DNA of 64,000 bases from Rhodocyclales bacterium. GTDB taxonomy: Bacteria > Pseudomonadota > Gammaproteobacteria > Burkholderiales > Rhodocyclaceae. The DNA is taken from the NCBI GenBank assembly GCA_003105015.1, contig PQAF01000005.1, positions 55,108 through 119,107 of the forward strand, written 5' to 3'. How positions within the stretch are numbered: position 1 is the first letter of the stretch; the number at the start of each line of letters is the position of its first letter. The notes under the pieces were generated by a model. It was given only the letters and a program-made list of their open reading frames with translations. It was not told where the DNA came from and did not search any database. A program made the translations under genes and the position numbers. This document shows positions 1-7,568 of the stretch, piece after piece.

Positions 1-577
1 ACTGGATCACCGAGCCGCTCCAAAGATCCAGTTCGGCGCAGAAGCGTTTCTGGTAGAGCGTGCCGAGGGTGATACTGAGCAGCGCCATGACCGAGAAGGC
101 CAGTCCGGCACCGCTCAGCCCGGCAAACCCCAGCTTCTCCCATACCACCAGGGTCACCCCGCAAAAGCCGAGCGCCAGGCCCGCCCACTGCCGGCCGCTG
201 ACCCGCTCGCCCACCATCGAGGCGCTCAGGAACGCAGTCAGCAGCGGCTGGATGCCGACGACCAGGGCCACCACGCCGGCCGGCATGCCGGTATGGATGG
301 CCAGGAACACCCCGGACAGATAGCCGCCATGCAGTAACGTGCCTGCAACAGCAATATGGAACCATTGGATCGGACGGTGCGGCCATGGCCGGCGCAAGAC
401 CAGCGCCAGCAGGCCGAGCAGGCCGATCACGCAGGCAAAGCGGATCAGCAGAAAGGTCAGCGGCTCGGCAAAGGGCAGTCCCAGCTTGGCGCCGATGAAG
501 CCGGTGCTCCAGAGCAGGACGAACAGGCCCGGGGCCAGGACCAGCAGCATCGGCTGCGAATGCGTTTTCTCGGTCAT
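1..577 (-). CDS. EamA/DMT-family transporter, C-terminus outside window
   Basis: The reverse strand opens with MTEKTHSQPMLLVLAPG and runs to the window edge without a stop, giving about 192 residues of a family that is usually near 300. Visible hydrophobic helices include LLVLAPGLFVLLWSTGFIGAK and GVVALVVGIQPLLTAF, and the GIQPLLTA and ALGFCGVTLVVW segments are typical of the first EamA repeat. Such proteins export metabolites or drugs across the inner membrane; the substrate cannot be told. It is divergent from the phasin gene. The second EamA repeat lies mostly beyond base 1. Confidence 0.85.
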   Translation of the reverse strand, partial: MTEKTHSQPMLLVLAPGLFVLLWSTGFIGAKLGLPFAEPLTFLLIRFACVIGLLGLLALVLRRPWPHRPIQWFHIAVAGTLLHGGYLSGVFLAIHTGMPAGVVALVVGIQPLLTAFLSASMVGERVSGRQWAGLALGFCGVTLVVWEKLGFAGLSGAGLAFSVMALLSITLGTLYQKRFCAELDLWSGSVIQ

Positions 578-695
578 TTACTCTTGAAATCCTGGTTGCA
601 CCGCCATAAATAGAAGCTCGGAAGGTAACAAAGTTAAGTGCTTACTAACATTTAGTCAAATGTTTTTAATAAGTTTTTTATTTTCTCAAAAAATA

Positions 696-710
696 TTGTG
701 CTTTGCACAA
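696..710. promoter_or_regulatory. Perfect inverted repeat, candidate PhaR operator (upstream)
   Basis: TTGTGC-TTT-GCACAA is a perfect 6-bp inverted repeat with a 3-base spacer, lying 8 bases before the phasin -35 box. PhaR/PhbF repressors of polyhydroxyalkanoate genes bind TGC...GCA-rich sites. The assignment is inferred from that similarity and from position. Confidence 0.5.
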
Positions 711-718
711 AAAAGTTC

Positions 719-746
719 TTGACTTGGAAAGATTCAACCTTATAAT
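719..746 (+). promoter_or_regulatory. Strong sigma-70 promoter of the phasin gene
   Basis: TTGACT (719-724) and a perfect TATAAT (741-746) are separated by 16 bases in a markedly A/T-rich stretch (about 640-760), unlike the surrounding DNA. Transcription would start near 753, leaving a leader of about 75 nt before the phasin ATG. This is one of the clearest housekeeping promoters in the window and fits an abundant granule protein. Confidence 0.8.
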
Positions 747-753
747 TGAATCA

Positions 754-768
754 TGCTGCGGTGCAACA
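754..768. promoter_or_regulatory. Candidate PhaR/PhbF operator overlapping the transcription start
   Basis: TGCTGCGGTGCAACA begins 7 bases after the -10 box. It matches the consensus TG-N-TGC-N3-GCAA that I recall for the Herbaspirillum PhbF repressor. A repressor bound here would cover the transcription start, consistent with the known control of phasin genes by polymer-sensing PhaR proteins. Confidence 0.5.
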
Positions 769-829
769 AGTAGTGCGGATTAATACCGAATTTTCATTTT
801 CAGATTGCTGTCATTTCAAGGAGAGAGAA

Positions 830-1390
830 ATGCTGACCACCCCGGAACAACTGGCTACCGCCAACAAAGCCAACGTCGAAGCCATGCTGACCCTGGCCAA
901 CACCGCGTTCGCGAGCGCCGAGCGCTTCGCTGCGCTGAACCTGAACACCGCCCGTGCCGTGCTGGAAGACAGCGTGAACAACGCCAAGGCCCTGCTCGGC
1001 GCCAAGGATCTGCAGGAAGTCATTTCCCTGCAAGCCACCCTGGCCCAGCCGTCCGTCGAGAAGGCCGTTGCCTACTCGCGCAGCGTCTATGAGATCTCCG
1101 CCCAGACCCAGGAAGAGTTCTCCAAGCTGGTCGAGGCCCAGTTCGCCGAAGTGAACAAGAACGTCGCCTCCACGCTGGACAAGGCCGCCAAGTCGGCCCC
1201 GGCCGGTTCGGACGTCGCGGTTGCCGCGGTCAAGTCCGCCATCGCCGCCGCCAACTCGGCCTACGACACGATGAGCAAGGCTGCCAAGCAGGTCGCCGAG
1301 ATCGCCGAGGCCAACGTGGCCGCCGCGACCAACGCCACCGTCAAGGCCGTCGGCGCCGCCCAGACCGCCAAAGCCAAGAAAGCCGCCTAA
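830..1390 (+). CDS. phaP: Phasin family protein (PHA granule surface protein)
   Basis: The 186-residue product starts MLTTPEQLATANKANVEAML and is an almost uninterrupted amphipathic helix rich in Ala, Lys and Glu, ending with a Lys/Ala tail (AQTAKAKKAA). This matches Phasin_2 proteins, which coat polyhydroxyalkanoate granules and limit their size. The start at 830 is chosen because AAGGAGAGAG precedes it; an in-frame ATG at 746 lies inside the -10 box and would be untranslated. It has a strong promoter, two candidate PhaR sites and its own terminator, so it is probably monocistronic. No PHA synthase lies in the window. Confidence 0.93.
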   Translation: MLTTPEQLATANKANVEAMLTLANTAFASAERFAALNLNTARAVLEDSVNNAKALLGAKDLQEVISLQATLAQPSVEKAVAYSRSVYEISAQTQEEFSKLVEAQFAEVNKNVASTLDKAAKSAPAGSDVAVAAVKSAIAAANSAYDTMSKAAKQVAEIAEANVAAATNATVKAVGAAQTAKAKKAA

Positions 1391-1444
1391 GCTTTCCGGC
1401 TGCACCATCCTCCTCCCGCCCCGCGCAAAGCGGAGCGTTTCGAG

Positions 1445-1470
1445 CCCCGGCTTCGGCCGGGGTTTTTTCT
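1445..1470 (+). terminator. Rho-independent terminator of the phasin gene
   Basis: CCCCGGC (1445-1451), loop TTCG, GCCGGGG (1456-1462), followed by TTTTTTCT. A 7-bp G/C stem with a stable tetraloop and a U tract, 55 bases after the phasin stop codon. Confidence 0.9.
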
Positions 1471-1472
1471 TT

Positions 1473-2219
1473 CTATTTCTCCTGCCACTCGTAGCCGAGG
1501 CGCCCCACCTCGGCGCGGATCTCGTCCATCGCCGCCCGGACTGACGCCGGTTCGCCGCGCACGCCCAGCTCGATGTGCCGCCGCACGCCTTCGCCGCCGA
1601 AGGAAGGCAGGCTGAACAGGGCCGCCTTCGGGTACTCCCGCGTGATGCGGTTCATCAGGTCGAGCAGGGCCGACTCGGGCGCTTCATACACGATGATCGC
1701 CCGCTCCTCGCGCGCCACCCGGTGATGCAGGGGGGCAAGGCGCGTATCCAGCACCCACTCCAGCATCGGCCAGGACATCACCGGGAAGCCGGGAAAGAAG
1801 TAATGGCGGCCGACCGAAAAGCCGGGAATGCGGTTGTAGGGATTGGGAATGATCTCGCTGCCGATCGGGAACTCGCCCAGCATGAGCCGCTGCGGCGTGG
1901 TTTCGTCGCCGAAGCGCGCGCGGATCTCGCGCTCGGCATCGGGGTGCAGGGCGATGCCCACGCCCAGCGCCGCGGCCGCGGCCTGGCGCGTATGGTCGTC
2001 GGGCGTCACGCCGATGCCGCCGAAGCTGAAGACGATGTCGTCGGTGGCAAAACTGCGCCGCAGGGCCTCCGTCAGGCGTGTCCGATCGTCGCCGAGGACC
2101 TGCGCCCAGTCGAGCGCCATGCCGCGCAGGGCGAGCAACTCGATGACCTTGGGGAAATGCTTGTCCGCCCGCTTGCCGGAGAGGATTTCGTCGCCGATGA
2201 TGATGGCCCCGATGCTCAT
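1473..2219 (-). CDS. CinA/MoaB-like molybdopterin-binding domain protein
   Basis: The 248-residue product starts MSIGAIIIGDEILSGKRADKH. GDEIL, the FSFGGIGVTPDDHT segment and FPGFPVM are hallmarks of the MoCF-binding (MoaB/MogA/CinA N-terminal) fold. At 248 residues it lacks the C-terminal nicotinamide-nucleotide deamidase domain of full CinA, so it is of the stand-alone domain type often labelled competence/damage-inducible protein A. Its ATG overlaps the stop of the EI24 gene (ATGA), so the two are translationally coupled and it is the last gene of the leftward crcB-hrpA operon. The biochemical role is uncertain. Confidence 0.8.
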   Translation of the reverse strand: MSIGAIIIGDEILSGKRADKHFPKVIELLALRGMALDWAQVLGDDRTRLTEALRRSFATDDIVFSFGGIGVTPDDHTRQAAAAALGVGIALHPDAEREIRARFGDETTPQRLMLGEFPIGSEIIPNPYNRIPGFSVGRHYFFPGFPVMSWPMLEWVLDTRLAPLHHRVAREERAIIVYEAPESALLDLMNRITREYPKAALFSLPSFGGEGVRRHIELGVRGEPASVRAAMDEIRAEVGRLGYEWQEK

Positions 2220-2938
2220 GATTTCCGCGCACGCCGCAGCGCCTCCAGGCAGTAGTGGATGTAAGCCAGGCCGGCATAGGCCGGCGCGATCAGGTTGAGC
2301 ACCGGCACGAAGGCCAGCAGGCCGGCGACGACGCCGGCCAGATACAGTCCGCTGCGCTCGCGCGCCAGCACGCCGCCGATCTCGTCGGCGCCGGCATGCG
2401 CCGACAGCGCGTCGTAGCTGTAGCCGCGGTAGTTGAGGTAGCCGGCGAGCAGCACCGGCAGGACGATGGCCATGCCGGGAATCAGCCACAGCGGCAGCGT
2501 GACCACCCAGCCGGCGAGGAACACCGCCACCGCCATCAGGGCATTGCCGAGACTGCCGGCCAGCGTGCCGCCGTCGCGCCGCTCCAATTCCGGATAGTCC
2601 TTCGCCGCCACCCGCTCCAGCATCAGCGGCAGGGCGAAGACGGCGACGATGAACATCGCCGTGCCGTAGATGAGCGGGATCAGCAGCAAACCCAGCACCA
2701 CCTTGACGAAGATCGCACCGGCCAGCGCCGAGGCCTCCCAGCGCATCTGCAGCCAGTTGAGCCAGCCGACCTCGTTGAAGAGGCGCTCGACGCCGGCGCC
2801 GACCGTGTCCCAGGAGAACCACGCCACGGCGATCCAGAACACGACCGCCAGGACGGTCGGCCACAGCAGATGCCAGAGGATGCCCGGCGTGAGCAGGCTC
2901 CTCAGCGCGCGTCCATAGGCTTTCAGCACTTCGGTCAT
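2216..2938 (-). CDS. EI24 domain (CysZ-like) inner membrane protein
   Basis: The 240-residue protein begins MTEVLKAYGRALRSLLTPGI and has four to six hydrophobic segments, including WPTVLAVVFWIAVAWF, KVVLGLLLIPLIYG, ALMAVAVFLAGWVVTLPLWL and VVAGLLAFVPVLNLIAPAYAGLAYIH. The LLTPGILWHLLWP opening, the L-I-Y motif and the FVPVLNLIAPAY motif fit the EI24/CysZ superfamily, whose CysZ members carry sulfate. No sulfur genes are adjacent, so sulfate transport is only a possibility. It lies 7 bases downstream of hrpA. Confidence 0.8.
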   Translation of the reverse strand: MTEVLKAYGRALRSLLTPGILWHLLWPTVLAVVFWIAVAWFSWDTVGAGVERLFNEVGWLNWLQMRWEASALAGAIFVKVVLGLLLIPLIYGTAMFIVAVFALPLMLERVAAKDYPELERRDGGTLAGSLGNALMAVAVFLAGWVVTLPLWLIPGMAIVLPVLLAGYLNYRGYSYDALSAHAGADEIGGVLARERSGLYLAGVVAGLLAFVPVLNLIAPAYAGLAYIHYCLEALRRARKS

Positions 2939-2945
2939 GCGGCTC

Positions 2946-5900
2946 CTATCTCGGCCGGCTGTCCCAGGCCTTCTGCAGTCTCTTTACGGAAACCGGCATC
3001 GGCGTCTTCAGTTCCTGCGCGAACAGCGCGACGCGCAGTTCCTCGAGCAGCCAGCGGAAATCCTCCAGCCAGGGGTCGGGCGCGCCGCTCTTGCGCCGCG
3101 CCAGCCGTTCGCGCTCCCAGGGTTTATACAATGCCGCGAACTCCTGCGCCAGCCGGGCGTCGCGCGCCGGATCGGCACGCAGCTTGTCGATGCGCAGCTG
3201 CGCCGCCTTCAGGTAGCGCGGGAAGTGCGCCAGGCGCTCGAAGGGCGTCGCCTCGACGAAGCCCTTCGGCAGCAGCTCGGCGCATTGCGCCTTGATGTCC
3301 TCCGCCACCGCCGGCTGCGCCTTGATCGTCGCGAGCTTCTTCAGCAGCGCGGCGTGCTCCGCGAGTATCGCACCAACCAGCCGCGCGATCTCCTGCGCCA
3401 CCAGGCCGATGCGGGCGCGCGCCTCGTCCTTGCGTTTGGCGAAACTGGCGGCATCGGCCGGCAGCGGCGCCAGCATGCAGGTGCGCTCCAGGGTCGCCGC
3501 GACGATCTGGCTTTTCAGCTCGGCTTCCGTGCCCCAGGCCATGAACAGCAGGCCCAGCTCGCGCGGCAGCGACTTCTCGACGAACTTCACCTGCTCGCGC
3601 AATTCCAGGGCGAAGAGCCGGCGCAGGCCCCTGCGGTGCACGGCGGCGGCCTTCTCCGGCGTGTCCTGCACGCGCAGCGCCACGCTGTCGCCCTCGTCCA
3701 CCAGCGCCGGGAAGCCGATCACGTTGCGGCCGCCGACGTCCACCTCCATGATTTCCGGCAGCTCGCCGAAGCTCCATGAAGTCAGTCCCTGCAATGCGGC
3801 GTCCGCGGCGTCCTCCTTCACTTCGGCGCGGGCGAAGGTCTGCTCGATCTTCTGTGCGAAGCGGCTGCGCAGGGCGGCGAGGTCGCGCGACTGGCCGAGC
3901 ATGCGGCCGTGCTCGTCGACGGCGCGGAAGTTCATGAAGAAATGCGCCGGCACCATCTCGGCACGGAAGGCATCGAGCGGAAGCTTCAGCTGCATCTTCT
4001 CCTCGGCGGCGCGGGTCAGGGCGCGCAGGAAGGGCTCGTCGGCCTCGTGCGCCGCTTCCGCGAAGGCGGCAACGAAGTCGTCAATGGGTTGCAGGCGGTG
4101 GCGGTATTTCTGCGGCAGGGTCTTCACGAACTGCGCCGCCTTCTGCTCGAGCAGGCCCGGCACCAGCCACTCGCAGCGCACCGACGGCACCTGGTTGAGC
4201 GCCGCCAGCGGCACCGTCAGCGTCACGCCGTCGTCCTCGGCGCCGGGCTCGAAGTGGTAGGCGAGCGGGTAGCGCTGGCCGTGGATCTCCATCTGCGGCG
4301 GGAAGCGCTCCGAGGTGACGCCGGCGGCGTCGTGGCGCATGAGCTGCTCGCGCGTGAGGAACAGCAGCTTCGGCTCGGCGCGCTCGGCGTCCTTGCGCCA
4401 GCGCTCGAAGCTGGCGACGTCCACGACCTCGGCGGGAATCTGCGCGTCGTAGAAGGCGAAGATCAGCTCCTCGTCCACCAGCACGTCCTGGCGGCGCGTC
4501 TTGTGCTCCAACTGCTCGATGTCGCGCACCAGCTTGCGGTTGTGCTGGAAGAAGCGCGCATGGCGCGTGAATTCGTCGGGCAGCTCGCCCTGCACCAGGC
4601 CCTCGCGGATGAACAGCTCGCGGGCGAGCTTCGGATCGACCCGGCTGTAGGTCACGGGCCGCTTGGCGTAGAGCACCAGGCCGTGCAGGGTGGCACGCTC
4701 CCAGGCGCGCACCTGTCCGGTCTTCTTCTCCCAGTGCGGGTCGTAGACGCTCTTGCGCACCATGTGGGCGCCAACCTCTTCCAGCCATTCCGGCTCGATC
4801 TTCGCCAGGCAGCGCGCATACAGCCGCGTTGTCTCGACCAGCTCGGCAGCGACGATCCAGCGGCCGGCCTTTTTCGCCAGCGCCGAGCCGGGATGCGGCC
4901 AGAAGCGGATGCCGCGCGCGCCGAGGTAATGGCCCTCCTCCTCGCTCTTCAGGCCGAGGTTGCCGAGCAGGCCGGCGAGCAGGGCCTTGTGGATCTGCTC
5001 GTAGGTGGCCGGCTTCCCGTTCTCGCGCCAGCTGTGCTCGCCGCACAGCGTGTGCAGTTGCGCATGCACCTCGCGCCACTCGCGCATGCGCAGGTAGCTG
5101 AGGTAATTCTTGCGGCACCAGTCGCGCTGCTTGCGCTGCGAGGCGTGCGTCCACTCCGCGTCGAAGGCCTTCCACAGGTTCAGCCAGGCGAGGAACTCCG
5201 AGCGCTGCTGCTGTTCGTCGCCGCGCCATTTGGCGTGGGCCTGGTCCGCCGCGCCGGCCTGCTCCTGCGGCCGCTCGCGCGGATCCTGCACCGACAGGGC
5301 TGCGGCGATGACCAGCATCTCGCGCAGGCAGTGGCCGTCGCGCGCGGCGAGGATCATGCGGCCGATGCGCGGATCGAGCGGCAGCTTCGCCAGCTCGCGG
5401 CCGCTTTTGGTGAGTTCGCGTTCGTCGTCCACCGCGCCCAGTTCGGCGAGCAACTGATAGCCGTCGGTGACCATGCGCGGCAGCGGCCGGTCGAGGAAGG
5501 GGAATTCCTCCACCTCGCCGAGGTGCAGCGACTTCATGCGCAGGATGACGCCGGCCAGCGAGGAGCGCAGCAGCTCGGGCTCGGTGTGCGCCAGGCGCCT
5601 CTGGTAGTCATCCTCGGCATACAGGCGGATGCAGACGCCGCTCATGACGCGGCCGCAGCGCCCTGCGCGCTGGTTGGCGGCCGAGCGGGCGATGTCCTCG
5701 ACCTGCAGCATCTCCACCTTGTTGCGGTGGGAGTAGCGCTTGACGCGGGCCAGTCCGGAATCGACGACGTAGCGGATGCCCGGCACGGTGAGCGAGGTCT
5801 CGGCGACGTTGGTGGCGAGCACGACGCGGCGGCCCTTCGCCGGCGCGAAGACCCGCTGCTGCTCCTGTGCCGACTGGCGCGCGTAGAGCGGCAGCAGTTC

Positions 5901-6755
5901 CGTCCCGGGCGGATGGTGCTTCCTCAGCGCCTCGGCCGCCTCGCGGATCTCGCGCTCGCCGGGCAGGAACACCAGCACGTCGCCCGGACCGTTGCGGTGG
6001 CATTCGTCGACGGCGTCGACGATGGCGTCCGGCAGGTCGACGTTGTCCGCCGGCGGCCGCCAGCGCATCTCGATGGGATAGAGCCGGCCCGAGACCTCGA
6101 TCACCGGTGCGCCGTCGAAATGCTTCGAGAAGCGCTCCGCATCCAGCGTCGCCGAGGTGACAATGACCTTCAATTCCGGCCGCTTCGGCAGGAGCTGCTT
6201 GAGATACCCCAGCAGGAAGTCGATGTTGAGGCTGCGCTCGTGCGCTTCATCAATGATCAGCGTGTCGTACTGCCGCAGCTGCGGGTCGCCCTGCGTCTCG
6301 GCGAGCAGGATGCCGTCGGTCATCAGCTTGATGTAGCTGTCGGGGCTGACGCGGTCGGTAAAGCGGATCTTGAAACCGACGGCGCGGCCCAGCTCGCTCT
6401 TCAGTTCCTGGGCGATGCGCGTGGCGGTGGCGCGGGCGGCGATGCGGCGCGGCTGGGTGTGGCCGATGAGGCCGTGTGCGCCGCGGCCGAGTTCGAGGCA
6501 GATCTTCGGCAGCTGCGTCGTCTTGCCCGAGCCGGTCTCGCCGCAGACGATGACCACCTGGTTCTTCGCGATGGCCTCGGCGATCTCGCCGCGCTTCGCG
6601 CAGACCGGCAACTCGTCGTCATAGGCAATCGCCGGCCGCGCGGCCAGGCGCGCTGCCGGATCGAAAATGCGCCTATCCCCCCGCCCCTTTCCCGAGGAAA
6701 GGGGTGACAACGGTTCAGCCGCGCCAGGCGCGGCTTCCGTGTGCTTCGGTTTCAT
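2946..6755 (-). CDS. hrpA: ATP-dependent RNA helicase HrpA
   Basis: This 1269-residue DEAH-box helicase is close to the 1300 residues of E. coli HrpA. Visible motifs include the P-loop GETGSGKTTQ (about 72-80), the IIDEAHERS box, SATL, and the QRAGRCGR motif, followed by the HA2/OB region and the long HrpA-specific C-terminal domain. HrpA resolves stalled or collided ribosomes on mRNA. The start at 6755 (MKPKHTEAAPG) overlaps the crcB stop by 4 bases; longer in-frame readings would run antiquely through crcB in another frame and are rejected. Residues about 16-29 come from a short palindromic repeat (6673-6710) inserted in frame. One copy of the 24-bp motif lies at 3778-3801. Confidence 0.95.
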   Translation of the reverse strand: MKPKHTEAAPGAAEPLSPLSSGKGRGDRRIFDPAARLAARPAIAYDDELPVCAKRGEIAEAIAKNQVVIVCGETGSGKTTQLPKICLELGRGAHGLIGHTQPRRIAARATATRIAQELKSELGRAVGFKIRFTDRVSPDSYIKLMTDGILLAETQGDPQLRQYDTLIIDEAHERSLNIDFLLGYLKQLLPKRPELKVIVTSATLDAERFSKHFDGAPVIEVSGRLYPIEMRWRPPADNVDLPDAIVDAVDECHRNGPGDVLVFLPGEREIREAAEALRKHHPPGTELLPLYARQSAQEQQRVFAPAKGRRVVLATNVAETSLTVPGIRYVVDSGLARVKRYSHRNKVEMLQVEDIARSAANQRAGRCGRVMSGVCIRLYAEDDYQRRLAHTEPELLRSSLAGVILRMKSLHLGEVEEFPFLDRPLPRMVTDGYQLLAELGAVDDERELTKSGRELAKLPLDPRIGRMILAARDGHCLREMLVIAAALSVQDPRERPQEQAGAADQAHAKWRGDEQQQRSEFLAWLNLWKAFDAEWTHASQRKQRDWCRKNYLSYLRMREWREVHAQLHTLCGEHSWRENGKPATYEQIHKALLAGLLGNLGLKSEEEGHYLGARGIRFWPHPGSALAKKAGRWIVAAELVETTRLYARCLAKIEPEWLEEVGAHMVRKSVYDPHWEKKTGQVRAWERATLHGLVLYAKRPVTYSRVDPKLARELFIREGLVQGELPDEFTRHARFFQHNRKLVRDIEQLEHKTRRQDVLVDEELIFAFYDAQIPAEVVDVASFERWRKDAERAEPKLLFLTREQLMRHDAAGVTSERFPPQMEIHGQRYPLAYHFEPGAEDDGVTLTVPLAALNQVPSVRCEWLVPGLLEQKAAQFVKTLPQKYRHRLQPIDDFVAAFAEAAHEADEPFLRALTRAAEEKMQLKLPLDAFRAEMVPAHFFMNFRAVDEHGRMLGQSRDLAALRSRFAQKIEQTFARAEVKEDAADAALQGLTSWSFGELPEIMEVDVGGRNVIGFPALVDEGDSVALRVQDTPEKAAAVHRRGLRRLFALELREQVKFVEKSLPRELGLLFMAWGTEAELKSQIVAATLERTCMLAPLPADAASFAKRKDEARARIGLVAQEIARLVGAILAEHAALLKKLATIKAQPAVAEDIKAQCAELLPKGFVEATPFERLAHFPRYLKAAQLRIDKLRADPARDARLAQEFAALYKPWERERLARRKSGAPDPWLEDFRWLLEELRVALFAQELKTPMPVSVKRLQKAWDSRPR
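3778..3801 (-). repeat. 24-bp dispersed motif, copy 1 (in hrpA)
   Basis: On the minus strand this reads CGCCGC-N8-GACTGACTTC, one mismatch in each conserved block. It is read in the gene's own direction and encodes part of AALQGLTSW. Confidence 0.6.
6673..6710. repeat. Short palindromic repeat in the 5' part of hrpA
   Basis: CCCCTTTC-CCGAG-GAAAGGGG is an inverted repeat with a run of C before it. It is translated in frame as PLSPLSSGKGRG within the poorly conserved N-terminus of HrpA, upstream of the helicase core. It resembles the in-frame repeats seen in uvrA in composition, but is a different unit. Confidence 0.6.
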
Positions 6756-7135
6756 TTGGCCAGGACGACGAAGGTGGCGATGCCCAGCGCCGTCATCGCC
6801 AGCGAGCCGATCAGGTGGCCGCCCGCCGCCGCCAGCGCCCAGCCGTATTGCGCGCGCTCGATGAGCGCCACCACTTCGGCGGAGAAGGTCGAGAAGGTGG
6901 TCAGGCCGCCGAGGAAGCCGGTGATGAGGAAGAGCTTGAGTTCGGGCGACAGCCCGGCATGGTGATGGAACAGCGCCACGGCGAAACCGACGCAATAGCC
7001 GCCGATGAGATTGGCCGCCAGGGTGCCGAGCGGGATCGTGGGGAACAGGGGATTCAGGGCCACGCCGAGGCCCCAGCGCGTCCAGGCGCCCAGCGCGGCG
7101 CCGCCCCCCACAGCGAGAAATCCACCCAAGCTCAT
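6752..7135 (-). CDS. crcB: Fluoride ion channel CrcB/Fluc
   Basis: The 127-residue protein has four hydrophobic helices and the family motifs GGGAALGAWTRW, GTLAANLIGGYCVGF (with the conserved Asn) and GFLGGLTTFSTFS (the Phe-rich TTFSTF stretch that lines the fluoride pore). Dimeric CrcB lets fluoride leave the cell and so prevents toxicity. It is the first gene of a leftward operon, overlapping hrpA by 4 bases. No fluoride riboswitch was recognisable in the 122 bases upstream. Confidence 0.95.
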   Translation of the reverse strand: MSLGGFLAVGGGAALGAWTRWGLGVALNPLFPTIPLGTLAANLIGGYCVGFAVALFHHHAGLSPELKLFLITGFLGGLTTFSTFSAEVVALIERAQYGWALAAAGGHLIGSLAMTALGIATFVVLAK

Positions 7136-7257
7136 GATCGTTTTGAGAATTCCAGACCGGATTGTAACCCGCCGTAAGGTTTCGACCCCAGCCCCGGTCT
7201 ATTCCAGCGAGAGGCGAAGTTTCGCCGATCGACCCCAACCCCAACAGGAGAAAGCAA

Positions 7258-7548
7258 ATGAGCAGACGCACCACCCTGATCACCGCCGCCCTCGGTACTG
7301 CCTTCGCCGCCACCGCCGCCCTCGCCCCGGTCGCCCACGCCGCCGGCAACCCCTTCGCCGCCAGCCAGCTCTCGGCCGGCTACCAACTCGCCCAGGCCGA
7401 TACCAAGATGGACGGCAAGAAGAAGGATGGTTCCTGCGGCGCAGACAAGAAGAAGGATGCCAATTGCGGCGCGGACAAGAAGGCCGCCGACAAGAAGAAG
7501 GACGGCAAGTGCGGCGAAGCCAAGTGCGCTGCCGACAAGAAGAAGTAA
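7258..7548 (+). CDS. hvfA: HvfA/bufferin-type RiPP metallophore precursor
   Basis: This 96-residue secreted peptide has a signal sequence (about 1-28, ending VAHAAG) followed by a Lys/Asp-rich tail with four cysteines, Cys60, Cys70, Cys85 and Cys90, in the contexts GSCGAD, ANCGAD, GKCGEA and AKCAAD. HvfA/bufferin precursors carry EGKCG-type repeats whose cysteines are modified by a DUF692 enzyme into copper-binding heterocycles or thioamides; here only GKCGEAKCA is close to the canonical double repeat. A good ribosome site (AGGAG) lies 6 bases before ATG. The next three genes are the expected DUF692, DUF2063 and DoxX partners, which makes the call firm despite the short sequence. Confidence 0.85.
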   Translation: MSRRTTLITAALGTAFAATAALAPVAHAAGNPFAASQLSAGYQLAQADTKMDGKKKDGSCGADKKKDANCGADKKAADKKKDGKCGEAKCAADKKK

Positions 7549-7568
7549 GTCGATTCGCTTCGGCCATC

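Noticed and set aside
1538..1550. GGACTGACGCCGG as a further copy of the 24-bp motif
   Set aside because: Only GACTGAC matches; the T-run and the GCCGT block at the fixed distance are absent.
3909..6707. 932-residue open frame antisense to hrpA
   Set aside because: Long antisense frames are expected in G+C-rich genes; it has no ribosome site, no domain and a skewed low-complexity composition, while the minus strand encodes a complete HrpA.
7164..7169. GTAACC as -35 of the ECF factor
   Set aside because: No -10 partner at a 15 to 17 base spacing could be identified, so it is only mentioned in the cluster finding.
7136..7257. Fluoride riboswitch upstream of crcB
   Set aside because: The minus-strand leader lacks the conserved crcB-motif pseudoknot sequences.
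6756..7349. In-frame N-terminal extension of HrpA
   Set aside because: It runs through crcB in another frame; MKPKHTEAAPG at 6755 overlaps the crcB stop as expected for coupled genes.
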